NCBI GenBank assembly: GCA_027451305.1
Contig: DAIDJQ010000166.1
Location: 1-29,439 of the forward strand
Length of the DNA stretch: 29,439 nucleotides
Reading direction: 5' to 3'
Source: Cellulomonas sp.
GTDB taxonomy: Bacteria; Actinomycetota; Actinomycetes; Actinomycetales; Cellulomonadaceae
The translations under genes were made by a program, and so were the position numbers. Below, piece by piece: positions 1-7,433 of the stretch. The notes beneath the pieces were generated by a model that was not told the origin of the DNA, searched no databases, and was given only the letters and a program-made list of their open reading frames with translations. Every line of letters starts with the position of its first letter. Within the stretch, counting starts at the first letter, position 1.

Positions 1-97
1 GCGCGACGGCGAGCACGACGAAGCCGAGCACCAGCAGCGTCACCTGCCCGTCGTCGCCGCGATGCCGGCCGACCCTCACCACCGCCGGCCGGCTCAC
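1..97 (-). CDS. TadG-like pilus assembly protein, N-terminal fragment (runs off the left edge)
   Basis: Partial gene: 32 complete codons from a GTG at 97, open to the window edge. The start overlaps the stop of the upstream tadE gene (GTGA), so it is the last visible gene of the Tad operon and probably translationally coupled. The peptide has a short basic head, then GDDGQVTLLVLGF followed by valine, leucine and alanine. This is the typical N-terminus of actinobacterial TadG-like (Rv3660c-neighbourhood) proteins: a pilin-like Gly and a single hydrophobic segment that anchors an extracytoplasmic domain. The Glu at +5 seen in true TadE pilins is absent (Leu there). Only the anchor is visible, so the assignment rests on this segment and on the operon position. 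Confidence 0.75.
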   Translation of the reverse strand, partial: MSRPAVVRVGRHRGDDGQVTLLVLGFVVLAVA

Positions 98-576
98 GGC
101 GCCGCCCGGTACGCGTCGACCACCGCTGTGTGCTGCGCGGAGACGGTCAGCTCCAGCGGTACGACGGACCGGACGAACGACGGGACGAACGGGAGCGGCA
201 CCCGGACCTGCACCGCGGCGTCCACCTCCGAGCCCGGCATCAGGCACGTCGTCGAGCACGCCAGCCGGAGCGCCTGGGCGGGATCGGAGTCGAACCCCTG
301 GTCGTGCAGCGCGAGGCCCACGACCGTGACGGCACGGCCGGCACCGGCATCGGGTGTCGACGCGCTCGCGTAGGCACGGGCGGCCTCGCGGGACGCGGCA
401 TCGGCGGCGAACGTGGCGGCCTGGAGCCGGCCCAGGACCAGCACCAGGTAGACGAGCGGGACCAGCAGGACCACGGCGAGCCCGAGGAACTCGACCACGG
501 CGTTGCCCGCATCGTCGGTGCGCCACGCCCGTCCCGGCCGACCGAGCCTGCACGACCCAGCAGCGGTACCGATCAC
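94..576 (-). CDS. TadE-family pseudopilin
   Basis: 160 residues. After about 23 basic/polar residues comes G24-NAVVEF and a 20-residue hydrophobic stretch rich in Leu and Val, then an extracytoplasmic domain with two cysteines (the SCTTC-like region CSTTC) and a beta-rich C-terminus. G|NAVVEF has Gly at -1 and Glu at +5, the prepilin-peptidase signature of TadE/Flp pseudopilins, so processing by a TadV/CpaA-type peptidase encoded elsewhere is expected. The GTG start at 576 overlaps the stop of the preceding tadE-like gene, and the stop overlaps the start of the tadG-like gene. In the Tad family TadE and TadF are minor pseudopilins needed for pilus assembly; that role is inferred from the family. 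Confidence 0.88.
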   Translation of the reverse strand: MIGTAAGSCRLGRPGRAWRTDDAGNAVVEFLGLAVVLLVPLVYLVLVLGRLQAATFAADAASREAARAYASASTPDAGAGRAVTVVGLALHDQGFDSDPAQALRLACSTTCLMPGSEVDAAVQVRVPLPFVPSFVRSVVPLELTVSAQHTAVVDAYRAAP

Positions 577-983
577 GGACCCTCCACCATCGCGTGACCG
601 TGCACCGTCATCTCGCCGGCGGGCCCCACGAGCCCGACCACCGGGAACGGTGCGCGCACGGTCACCTCGATCACCTCGAGCCCGTCGACCACGGTCCGGG
701 CGGCGCGGACGTCCTGCACGTACGCCGGCGACAGGGCCTGTCCCGCGAGCATCCGGGTGCGGTCCACGCCGTCCGCCGGCGCGTGCCCCGCCTGTGCCGC
801 GTAGCGGGCACCCTCGGCGGCGCAGTCCACCAACGTCGCGTGCACGTGCAGCACCAGGGTCAGCTGGAGCACCGCGACACCCAGCACCGAGACGAGAGCC
901 CCGACCAGCACGAAGTCGACGACCGCCGACCCGCGCTCGGCTCCCGCCCGGTCGCGCCGCAGACGCAGCCGTCGTGAGCTCAG
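573..983 (-). CDS. Second TadE-like pseudopilin, probable CTG start
   Basis: About 136 residues if translation begins at the CTG at 983, which overlaps the DUF4244 stop as CTGA. The other in-frame choice is a GTG at 1046, lying deep inside the DUF4244 gene; no ATG or GTG lies close to the natural N-terminus. The N-terminus is basic (RRLRLRRDR), then G-SAVVDF and a hydrophobic segment, then a roughly 90-residue extracytoplasmic domain. The pilin motif has Asp instead of Glu at +5. The stop overlaps the next tadE gene's GTG. Together with its neighbour it probably forms the TadE/TadF minor-pilin pair. Product family is firm from position and motif; the start codon is uncertain. Confidence 0.78.
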   Translation of the reverse strand: MSSRRLRLRRDRAGAERGSAVVDFVLVGALVSVLGVAVLQLTLVLHVHATLVDCAAEGARYAAQAGHAPADGVDRTRMLAGQALSPAYVQDVRAARTVVDGLEVIEVTVRAPFPVVGLVGPAGEMTVHGHAMVEGP

Positions 984-1255
984 GGGGTCACGTTGCTGAT
1001 GGCCGTCTGGAAGAGGTTCACCAGGGCGTTGCCCGCCACGAGCCACAGGGCCGACACGAGTCCGGCCGTCATCAGCGTGACCAGCACCCAACCGGGCACA
1101 TCGCCGCGATCGGCGGGCTCCTCGCCGACCGTCACCGCCCCGAGCGTCCGGCCACCGACCATCACGCTGCCGATCGTCCTGCCACCGACGGCACCACGTG
1201 CCCTGCACGTCGCCGCCCGCCACCGGCCTGCGAACCTCTCCATGGACGCACTCAC
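980..1255 (-). CDS. DUF4244 protein, candidate Flp-like pilin of the Tad system
   Basis: 91 residues from a GTG at 1255 preceded by a strong ribosome binding site (AAGGAGGA, about 5 bases upstream). Its position between tadC and the tadE genes is that of DUF4244 in actinobacterial Tad operons, where it is taken as the Flp-like major pilin. About 50 polar residues are followed by one hydrophobic helix (residues 56-75) and a short amphipathic tail ending NLFQTAISNV, the shape of a Flp pilin. The usual G|xxxxEY cleavage motif is degenerate here: R50-G51 is followed by DVPGW, with Trp instead of Glu at +5. The strong RBS fits a subunit made in excess. Pilin role is inferred. Confidence 0.72.
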   Translation of the reverse strand: MSASMERFAGRWRAATCRARGAVGGRTIGSVMVGGRTLGAVTVGEEPADRGDVPGWVLVTLMTAGLVSALWLVAGNALVNLFQTAISNVTP

Positions 1256-1300
1256 GCTGTTCCTCCTTCTGCTGCCCGCCCTCGGCCGGCAGCTTCTCGG

Positions 1301-2233
1301 TCACAACCCCACCCGCAGCACCACAAGGCTGGGGAACACGGCGAAGAGGACGGTCACCGGAAGGATCAGGAACACGACCGGGATCATCATCAGCACCTCC
1401 TTGCGCCCGCCTGCCTCCATCAGGGCCCGGCGGGACTCCTCTCGCACGTCCTGCGCCTGAGCGCGCAGCACGTCGGCCAGCGGTGTGCCCCGGTCGAGGG
1501 CGACGGCGACCCCCTCGGCGAAGCGCGTCAGCGCCGGCAGCCCGGTCCGGCCCGCCAGGGCATCGAGCGCTTCGGTGAGCGGAGCACCGGCCCGGGCGTC
1601 GGCCAGGGTGGCGCGCAGCTCGTCCGTCAGCGCTCCGCTGGTGGACCGCACGACGCGCTCGAGTGCACCTGCCGCACCCTCCCCCGCCCCGACCGCGAGC
1701 GCCAGCAGCTCGGCGACGGTGGGCATCTCGGTGAGCATCCTCTGCTCGCGCGCCTGCATCTGACGGGTCAGCAACCAGTCACGTGCCAGGACACCGCTCA
1801 GCCCGCTGACTGCCACCAGCACGGCGAGCGCCAGCGGGGAGCCTCCCCGCACCGCCCCGATCAGGAGTGCCGCCGCGAGTCCCGCGGCGAGCCCGAGCAC
1901 GCCCCAGACCACCTGACCGGCGCGGAACTGCTCGACCGACTCCGCGCGGCCGGCTCGCGCCAGCCGGCGCCTCAGCTCGCGGGCCGGCGAGCCGAGCCGG
2001 GCGACCAGCCGTGTCGCGTCGGCCATGAACGGTGCCGCCAACCGTTCCGCCGCAGCGAACGACGTGGCAACGGCCGGGGCCCGCAGCAGGGCCGACTCCG
2101 TACGCCGACCGCGCAGGTACGGCGCGAGCCGGGAGTCGAACGACGGCCGCCGCGCCGGCCACCGCACGGCGACCAGCAGCAGCCCGAGGCCGCCCAGCAG
2201 GCCGATCGCCGCACCGACGAGTCCGGGCGTCAC
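1301..2233 (-). CDS. TadC-like inner-membrane platform protein (type II secretion F family)
   Basis: 310 residues from a GTG at 2233 that overlaps the TadB stop (GTGA). The N-terminal helix (about residues 4-22) is followed by a cytoplasmic region, a pair of helices in the middle, the T2SSF domain with its GEGAAGALERVV and ARAGAPLTEALDALA helices, and a C-terminal hydrophobic segment (MMIPVVFLILPVTVLFAV). In Tad systems TadB and TadC form the polytopic platform that couples the TadA ATPase to pilin extrusion. A larger reading frame continues upstream but only overlaps tadB out of frame, so the GTG at 2233 is preferred. Confidence 0.9.
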   Translation of the reverse strand: MTPGLVGAAIGLLGGLGLLLVAVRWPARRPSFDSRLAPYLRGRRTESALLRAPAVATSFAAAERLAAPFMADATRLVARLGSPARELRRRLARAGRAESVEQFRAGQVVWGVLGLAAGLAAALLIGAVRGGSPLALAVLVAVSGLSGVLARDWLLTRQMQAREQRMLTEMPTVAELLALAVGAGEGAAGALERVVRSTSGALTDELRATLADARAGAPLTEALDALAGRTGLPALTRFAEGVAVALDRGTPLADVLRAQAQDVREESRRALMEAGGRKEVLMMIPVVFLILPVTVLFAVFPSLVVLRVGL

Positions 2234-3087
2234 CGCAGCACCCGGGGGTCGTCCGGGAGGCGCGCGGCGCGGAGCATCAACGAGTACGCGCCGACGGTGC
2301 ACCCGCCGCCGATCAGCAGCACCAGCACACCGGCCGGCGTGCCGAACGCGCGGACGGCCTCGTGCCGCGAGGCCAGCATCGCCAGGACGATCCACGGGGC
2401 GGCGGCGGCGAGCCGTGCCGAGTTCACCGTCCAGCTCTGCCGGGCCTCGAGCTCGCCACGCGTGCGCAGGTCGTCCCGGAGGAACGCCGAGAGCGTGCGC
2501 AGCAGTCGTCCGAGGTCGGTGCCTCCGACGTCCCGAGTCAGCCGGAGCGCCTCGATGATCCGGTCCGCCACAGGGTCGGCCAGCCGGTCCTTGAGAGCGT
2601 CGAGACTCTCGCCGAACCGGCCGGAGGCACGGTGGTCGGCGGCGAACGCGGCGAACGGCGCTCGCAGCTCTGCCGGTCCGCGGTCGGCGAGCTGGGCGAC
2701 CGCCTCGGGCAACGACAGGCCGGCCCGTACCCCGGAGGCGAGATGGTCGACGACATCGGGCCACAGCTGGCGGAGCCGTGCCACGCGGCGACGCGCACGC
2801 CCCCGCAGCAGCAACCAGGGAGCGGCCGCACCGAAGGACGCGAACGCGACGGCGATCGGCACGACCGGGACCACAGCGAGCGCGACCCCAGCCACGACGA
2901 GTGCCGCCAGCGCGCTGACACCGACCACGGCGCCCGGTTCGACCCCGCTGACCCCGGCCTGGACGAGGGTGTCGCGCACCTCCTCCGCCCACCTCGAGCG
3001 GCCCCGGGTCCGGGCCGTTGCGGGCCAGCACGACCACCAGATGAACGCGAGCCCTCCGCCCAGCAGCAGCCCCAGCAGCACGCCCAC
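2230..3087 (-). CDS. TadB-like inner-membrane platform protein (type II secretion F family)
   Basis: 285 residues from a GTG at 3087, just after the tadA stop at 3092-3094. The frame stays open to 3174 inside tadA, but only the start at 3087 gives a normal TadB N-terminus (VGVLLGLLLGGGLAFIWW, a membrane helix) and it follows a purine-rich GGGCGGGA. A second helix pair lies at about residues 55-90, then a T2SSF domain (LRQLWPDVVDHLASGVRAG, then RLTRDVGGTDLGRLLRTLS), and two C-terminal helices. Partner of TadC in the pilus platform. Translation is probably coupled to tadA upstream and tadC downstream. Confidence 0.9.
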   Translation of the reverse strand: MGVLLGLLLGGGLAFIWWSCWPATARTRGRSRWAEEVRDTLVQAGVSGVEPGAVVGVSALAALVVAGVALAVVPVVPIAVAFASFGAAAPWLLLRGRARRRVARLRQLWPDVVDHLASGVRAGLSLPEAVAQLADRGPAELRAPFAAFAADHRASGRFGESLDALKDRLADPVADRIIEALRLTRDVGGTDLGRLLRTLSAFLRDDLRTRGELEARQSWTVNSARLAAAAPWIVLAMLASRHEAVRAFGTPAGVLVLLIGGGCTVGAYSLMLRAARLPDDPRVLR

Positions 3088-3091
3088 GCGC

Positions 3092-4318
3092 TCAGTCCCG
3101 CCCGCGCAGCAGTGCGACGAGATCCACGCCCGCCCGGGAGAACCGATCCGCGTGCGGCGGGAACCCTTCGCCACGTGCCAGGCGCCCGTCGCGGGTCACG
3201 AACAGCTCGGCGGTCTCGACGACACCGTTCTCCACGCGGCCCGGCACCGCCAGCACCTCCCGCACGGAGCGGCGACCCGAGTGGTCGAGGTCGAGGTGCA
3301 CCACCAGATCCACCGCTGCTGCGACCGTGGGGACCACGAACCGGTCGGACACGTTCTCGCCGGCCAGCAGCGGCAGCGTGCACAGCTTGGTCAGCGCCTC
3401 TCTCGCGGAGTTCGCGTGAAGGGTGCACATCGCCGGCACGCCGGCATTGAGCGCGATCAGCAGGTCGAGCGCCTCGGCCTCGCGCACCTCGCCGACGACC
3501 AACCGGCTCGGGCGCATCCGCAGCGCCTCCTTGACGAGCCGTCGCAGCGGGATCTCGCCCGTACCCTCCAGGTTCGGCTGGCGGCACTGCATCGCCACCC
3601 AGTCGCGAGCCGCGAGCCGCAGCTCGAAGACCTCCTCGCAGCTGATCACGCGCTCGCGCGGTGGGATCGAGCCGCACAACGCGTTCAGCATCGTGGTCTT
3701 CCCGCTCTGCGTGCTGCCGGACACGACGACGTTCAGGCCCACCCGTACCGCGGTGTGCAGGAAGGCCGCGACCGGCGGCGGCATGCTGCCGAGCGTCACC
3801 AGGTCGTCGAGACCCGTCGCCCGGACCACGTACTTGCGGATGTTCACCGACCAGTGCCGCCGAGTGACGTCGGGGATCACCGCGTGCAGCCGTTCCCCAC
3901 CGGGCAACGACGCGTCGACGAAGGGGCTGCTCAGGTCGAGACGGCGCCCGGAGACCTTGAGCATCTGCTCGACGAGGTCGCGCACCTGCGTGTCGGTGAG
4001 GATCGTCGTCGTCAGCTCCGGCTCCCCGCCGCGGGCGACGAACACCTGGTGCGGGGAGTTGATCCAGATCTCCTCGACCGTCTCGTCGTCGAGGTAGCGC
4101 TGCAGGGGACCGAGCCCGGCGACGGAGTCCACCACCTGCTTGTGCACCGCTCCCGGGTCCGCCAGCGGCGGCAGGGCGCCGAGCACCGAGCGTTCGTCGT
4201 AGTCCGCTATCGCCGCCGCGACGAGGGCGTCGACGCCCGGCCGGTCACGGACGGGGTCGACGCCACGGCGGCGGATGAGCTCACGCACCTCGCGCTCCAC
4301 GATCGCGACGCCGTCCAC
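3092..4318 (-). CDS. TadA/CpaF-type secretion ATPase
   Basis: 408 residues from a GTG at 4318, preceded by CGGAG about 7 bases upstream. It is a GspE/CpaF-family hexameric ATPase that drives Tad pilus assembly at the cytoplasmic face of the membrane. The N-terminal helical domain (1-90) contains the family motif DDETVEEIWINSPHQVFVA (77-95). The P-loop is GSTQSGKTT at 201-209, the Asp-box region CEEVFELRL lies near 227-235, Walker B RLVVGEVRE at 272-280 and the His box CTLHANSAREAL at 298-309. It heads the operon; no CpaE/Ssd-like gene, often found just upstream in actinobacteria, is present here. An in-frame extension to 4408 runs past the likely promoter and is not credible. Confidence 0.94.
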   Translation of the reverse strand: MDGVAIVEREVRELIRRRGVDPVRDRPGVDALVAAAIADYDERSVLGALPPLADPGAVHKQVVDSVAGLGPLQRYLDDETVEEIWINSPHQVFVARGGEPELTTTILTDTQVRDLVEQMLKVSGRRLDLSSPFVDASLPGGERLHAVIPDVTRRHWSVNIRKYVVRATGLDDLVTLGSMPPPVAAFLHTAVRVGLNVVVSGSTQSGKTTMLNALCGSIPPRERVISCEEVFELRLAARDWVAMQCRQPNLEGTGEIPLRRLVKEALRMRPSRLVVGEVREAEALDLLIALNAGVPAMCTLHANSAREALTKLCTLPLLAGENVSDRFVVPTVAAAVDLVVHLDLDHSGRRSVREVLAVPGRVENGVVETAELFVTRDGRLARGEGFPPHADRFSRAGVDLVALLRGRD

Positions 4319-4365
4319 GTCTTTGCTCCGATCTGTCCGATGTGTCCCGTTCGTCGGGCAGCGCG

Positions 4366-4371
4366 ACGCTA
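4366..4371 (-). promoter_or_regulatory. Likely -10 hexamer of the Tad operon
   Basis: On the minus strand TAGCGT, the same hexamer used before several genes in this window, ends 47 bases before the tadA GTG. A transcript starting about 7 bases downstream would have a leader near 40 bases that includes the CGGAG ribosome binding site. No convincing -35 element is visible. The rest of the 4319-4574 gap holds nothing else I can support. Confidence 0.45.
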
Positions 4372-4562
4372 GGGCATGAGCGGACCTCCCCGGGCACGTT
4401 CCGCACATGTCACGAGCCTGTGCACCTCATCGGATGGGCGCCGTGACTCTTCGACGGGCGCCTCGTGGGTCTTCCGTCCCAGCCCGGACGGCACCGCGCG
4501 CCGCCGGTGCAGGCTCGTTCCCGGCCTGCGACCACCGTGCGCGAGGGCCGCGGGACGCCCGC

Positions 4563-4568
4563 TAGCGT
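4563..4568 (+). promoter_or_regulatory. -10 hexamer for a leaderless aldose epimerase mRNA
   Basis: TAGCGT followed by exactly six bases and then the GTG start. The spacing places the transcription start at or next to the first base of the start codon, and no Shine-Dalgarno sequence is present. Confidence 0.5.
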
Positions 4569-4574
4569 GGGCGC

Positions 4575-5489
4575 GTGACCACACCCCCACCCTCCGGGAC
4601 CCAGCATCACCTGCACCACGGCGACCAGGAGGCGGTGGTGGCAGCGGTCGGGGCGAGCCTGCGGCTCTACCGCGTCGGTGGCCGCGACGTGGTGCGCCCG
4701 TACGACGAGGACGTGCTCATCCCTGCGTACTCCGGTGCCCTCCTCGCACCCTGGCCGAACCGGTTGGCGGACGGCCGGTACGGCTTCGGTGGCGGCGTCT
4801 ACCAGGTGCCCGTGACCGAGGTCGACCGGATGACCGCGCTGCACGGGCTCGTCGGGCAGGAGCGCTTCACGTCGCCCGGCCCGAGCCTCGACGGACGCTC
4901 CGTGACGCTGACGCACGACCTGGTGCCGACCGGTGGCTACCCCTGGCCGCTGCGGATCACGGTGACGTTCGAGCTCTCCGACGAGGGCCTGGCCTGCACC
5001 GTCACGGCGCTGAACCAGGGGGCGAGCACCGCCCCCTACGGCGTCGGCGTGCACCCGTGGCTGTCCACCGGCGGTGCGGCCGTCGACGACTGCGCGCTGC
5101 GCGTGGACGCCGCGCGGCACGTCACGGTCGACAACCGACTGCTGCCGACGGGCACCGAGGCGGTCGCCCATCAGTTCGACCTGCGGCAGCCGCGTCCGCT
5201 CACGGGCGTCGCGCTCGACGACGCCTGGGTCGACGTTCTGCGTGACGACGACGGGCGGTCCTGGGCGACCCTCGGCCGGCCGGACGGCAGCACGGTGGCG
5301 ATGTGGGGCGACGCGGCCACCAGGGCGTGGCAGGTCTGCACCGGCGACCAGGTGGCCCGCATCGGCCGCACCGCCGTCGCCGTGGAGCCCATGAGCTGCG
5401 TCGCGGACGCGTTCCGAACGGGCGAGGACCTGGTGCACCTCGAGCCGGGTCAGGAGCACGTGCTGCGCTGGGGCCTCGTCCTGCGCTGA
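4575..5489 (+). CDS. Aldose 1-epimerase family protein
   Basis: 304 residues, GTG start. Galactose mutarotase-fold enzyme that interconverts alpha and beta anomers of aldoses in the cytoplasm. Visible family features: PWPNRLADGRY at 59-69, His90 in TALHGLVG, GVGVHPWL with His160, and the C-terminal AVEPMSCVADAF with Glu271 as likely general base. His90, His160 and Glu271 correspond in order to the GalM catalytic residues, so it should be active. Length fits the family. It stands alone, divergent from the Tad operon and convergent with the peptidase downstream. The exact sugar cannot be read from sequence; some members act on glucose-6-phosphate. Confidence 0.92.
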   Translation: MTTPPPSGTQHHLHHGDQEAVVAAVGASLRLYRVGGRDVVRPYDEDVLIPAYSGALLAPWPNRLADGRYGFGGGVYQVPVTEVDRMTALHGLVGQERFTSPGPSLDGRSVTLTHDLVPTGGYPWPLRITVTFELSDEGLACTVTALNQGASTAPYGVGVHPWLSTGGAAVDDCALRVDAARHVTVDNRLLPTGTEAVAHQFDLRQPRPLTGVALDDAWVDVLRDDDGRSWATLGRPDGSTVAMWGDAATRAWQVCTGDQVARIGRTAVAVEPMSCVADAFRTGEDLVHLEPGQEHVLRWGLVLR

Positions 5490-5510
5490 CGGACGGCAGC
5501 CTCACGGCGA

Positions 5511-5543
5511 GCGGGTCCCGTCCGCATCAGCGGCGGGGCCCGC
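5511..5543. terminator. Hairpin between convergent genes, probable bidirectional terminator
   Basis: GCGGGTCCCG-T-CCGC, loop ATCA, GCGG-CGGGGCCCGC: a stem of 14 pairs (one G-T wobble, one bulged T) with a four-base loop, located between the stop codons of the epimerase and the M15 peptidase. It has no clear U-tract, which is common for actinobacterial terminators. Confidence 0.65.
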
Positions 5544-5550
5544 GGCGGGA

Positions 5551-6396
5551 TCAGTTGACGCCGTCGGCCGCGACGGCCTTGGTCAGCTCCCAGTGCCAGC
5601 GCTCGTACGGCCCGCTGCCGCCGGGCTGAGCCCAGGCGGGGTTGCCGAAGCCGTAGACGGCCGCGTTCTGCTGCAGCCACTCCCACCGCGCACCGCTCGT
5701 CTCCTCGGAGCAGAAGTCCACCGCGAGGCCCCAGCCGTGGTTGCTGTGCCCAGGGTCGGCTGCGAGGGCGCCGCGCGTCGCCTTCAGCGACCGCTGCTCG
5801 GCGACCGTCCGGTACCCGGACGCCAGGCACAGGTCCGCGCCGAACCGCTGGACGAACGCCTCGTTCATCTGGGCGAGGGCGACGGCGGCGTCGGCGCGCA
5901 GTCGGGTGTGGCCGTCGAAGACCGTGCACAGCCACGCATCGGGGAGCGCGCCGTTCTGACCACCGGGGTGGGGCTGCCCGTCGCAGTCCGGCAGCGGGCT
6001 GCGTTCGGCGGAACGCGACACGGCGCCTGCGGAGCGCAGCGCCAGGGTGGTGTCCGCGGTGACGAGCGAGGCGGGCGGCAGCTGGGTGGCCGGCGTGGAG
6101 GTCAGTGCCGCGACGGTGGACGGCAGAGCCGCGTCCGAGACGGTGGCGTAGCCGGAGCCGGCGTCGGCCAGAGCGCCCTGCGTGACCGGGACGACCACGG
6201 TCACCGCGACGAGCGCGCCGAGCACCCCGACCCGCCCGAGCACGCGTGCGGCACCTCGACGACGTCCGACGGGTCCCGCGGACGACGGCGTCTTGCCGGC
6301 AAGACGTACGGATTCACGGTCCGCACCGACGGCGGGGTGCACCCGCAACGGCCAAGGCGTCGCGCGGGTCGCCGGCTGTGCGCGGTGCGAACCCAC
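5551..6396 (-). CDS. Membrane-anchored M15-family D-Ala-D-Ala carboxypeptidase-like protein
   Basis: 281 residues from the GTG at 6396, preceded by GGAGGTG. The frame is open to a TTG at 6504, but that TTG lies inside the probable -35 box, so the inner start is preferred. A basic cytoplasmic head ends in a membrane helix (55-77), then a low-complexity linker and the M15 VanY-type domain (about 150-281). It has SGYRTVAEQRS, the zinc motif S218-x-H220-x-x-G-x-A-x-D227, and E265-R-W-H268 with catalytic Glu and third zinc ligand. All catalytic residues are present. Likely role: trimming peptidoglycan stem peptides outside the membrane. Substrate is inferred from the family. Confidence 0.88.
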   Translation of the reverse strand: MGSHRAQPATRATPWPLRVHPAVGADRESVRLAGKTPSSAGPVGRRRGAARVLGRVGVLGALVAVTVVVPVTQGALADAGSGYATVSDAALPSTVAALTSTPATQLPPASLVTADTTLALRSAGAVSRSAERSPLPDCDGQPHPGGQNGALPDAWLCTVFDGHTRLRADAAVALAQMNEAFVQRFGADLCLASGYRTVAEQRSLKATRGALAADPGHSNHGWGLAVDFCSEETSGARWEWLQQNAAVYGFGNPAWAQPGGSGPYERWHWELTKAVAADGVN

Positions 6397-6474
6397 GACA
6401 CCTCCAGCGCTCGGCACGTCCCGGACAGAGCCGCGGACGAGCCGCCCTTCGGGCCCCGGTGTCGCGGTCACGAA

Positions 6475-6504
6475 ACCATAACGGGCCTCCGGCCGCGCTT
6501 CCAA
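6475..6504 (-). promoter_or_regulatory. Sigma-70-type promoter for the M15 peptidase gene
   Basis: On the minus strand TTGGAA (6499-6504), 18 bases, then TATGGT (6475-6480). Both boxes are close to the housekeeping consensus and the spacing is good. The transcript would carry a leader of about 70 bases to the GTG at 6396. In the rest of the 6397-6671 gap I see no other clear site apart from the weak CACGCT before the response regulator gene. Confidence 0.55.
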
Positions 6505-6671
6505 GCCCCCTGGACACCCGTCCGACCCGCATCGCGCAGCCGGACCGCCGCACCCAGCGGTGGAGCAGGTCGAAATGGGACCAACGTCATAGCGCCGGGC
6601 GACAGGGAGGCGCGTGACCGCGACAGAGCAGGTGCCCGGACGCGGACAGCAGCGTGTGCCACGCTGAGGTC

Positions 6672-7433
6672 ATGGCGCTCTCGCAAGGACCCGCCGGGCC
6701 GGGCGGGTCGATGACGGTCCTCGTGGTGGAGGACGAGCCGGCCATCGCCCAGGCGATCGTGCACCGCCTCTCCGCCGAGGGGTGGCAGGTGCAGGCCGTC
6801 GGCGACGGGCTGCTGGCCGTCGACACGGCCGCCCGGCTGCGGCCCGACGTGGTGCTGCTGGACGTGATGCTGCCCGGTATCGACGGGCTCGAGGTCTGCC
6901 GGCGGATCCAGGCCGAACGGCCGGTGCCGGTGCTGATGCTCACGGCCCGCGACGACGAGACCGACATGCTCGTCGGCCTCGGAGTGGGCGCCGACGACTA
7001 CATGACCAAGCCCTTCTCGATGCGCGAGCTGGTGGCGCGGACCAAGGCGCTGCTGCGCCGTCAGCAGCGCGCCTCCCAGGCCGCCGAGCTCACCGCGGTG
7101 CACCAGCCGGAGCCGCCCCTCGTCGTGGGCGACGTGACCGTGGACCGCGCCCAGCGTCGGGTGCTCCGCGGGCCGGACGAGGTGCACCTGACCCCGACCG
7201 AGTTCGACCTCCTCGTCGCCCTGGCCACCCGGCCGCGCACCGTGCTCAGCCGGGAGCGCCTGCTGGCCGAGGTGTGGGACTGGGTGGACGCGAGCGGCAC
7301 GCGCACCGTCGACTCCCACATCAAGGCGTTGCGACGCAAGCTCGGCGCCGACCTCGTCCGCACCGTGCACGGCGTCGGCTACGCGTTCGAACCGGCCGAG
7401 CCCGCCGAGCACGCGGCGCCGGCAGGGGCGTGA
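6672..7433 (+). CDS. OmpR/PhoB-family response regulator
   Basis: 253 residues from the ATG at 6672; an ATG at 6711 is an alternative that would give the more usual short N-terminus (MTVLVVEDEP). CACGCT six bases before 6672 resembles the window's leaderless promoters. The receiver domain has the acidic pair E20/D21, phospho-acceptor D64 in LLDVMLPGIDG, and K113 in MTKPFSMREL. After a linker comes a winged-helix DNA-binding domain (about 150-245) with LTPTEFDLLVALA, the RTVDSHIKALRRKL recognition-helix region, and the terminal VHGVGYAFEP. It is co-transcribed with the histidine kinase, whose GTG overlaps its stop. Target genes cannot be read from sequence. Confidence 0.94.
   Translation: MALSQGPAGPGGSMTVLVVEDEPAIAQAIVHRLSAEGWQVQAVGDGLLAVDTAARLRPDVVLLDVMLPGIDGLEVCRRIQAERPVPVLMLTARDDETDMLVGLGVGADDYMTKPFSMRELVARTKALLRRQQRASQAAELTAVHQPEPPLVVGDVTVDRAQRRVLRGPDEVHLTPTEFDLLVALATRPRTVLSRERLLAEVWDWVDASGTRTVDSHIKALRRKLGADLVRTVHGVGYAFEPAEPAEHAAPAGA

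Noticed and set aside
503..4372. A 1289-codon open frame on the plus strand across the Tad operon.
   Set aside because: It is an antisense shadow of the tad genes. Its composition is Arg/Pro/Ser noise with no motif, while the minus strand carries clear Tad proteins with tight gene junctions.
4439..4469. Two GGGCGCC words in the gap before the epimerase gene that could pair through GGCGCC.
   Set aside because: The six-base word is self-palindromic and frequent in this base composition; the loop is large and no function is suggested.
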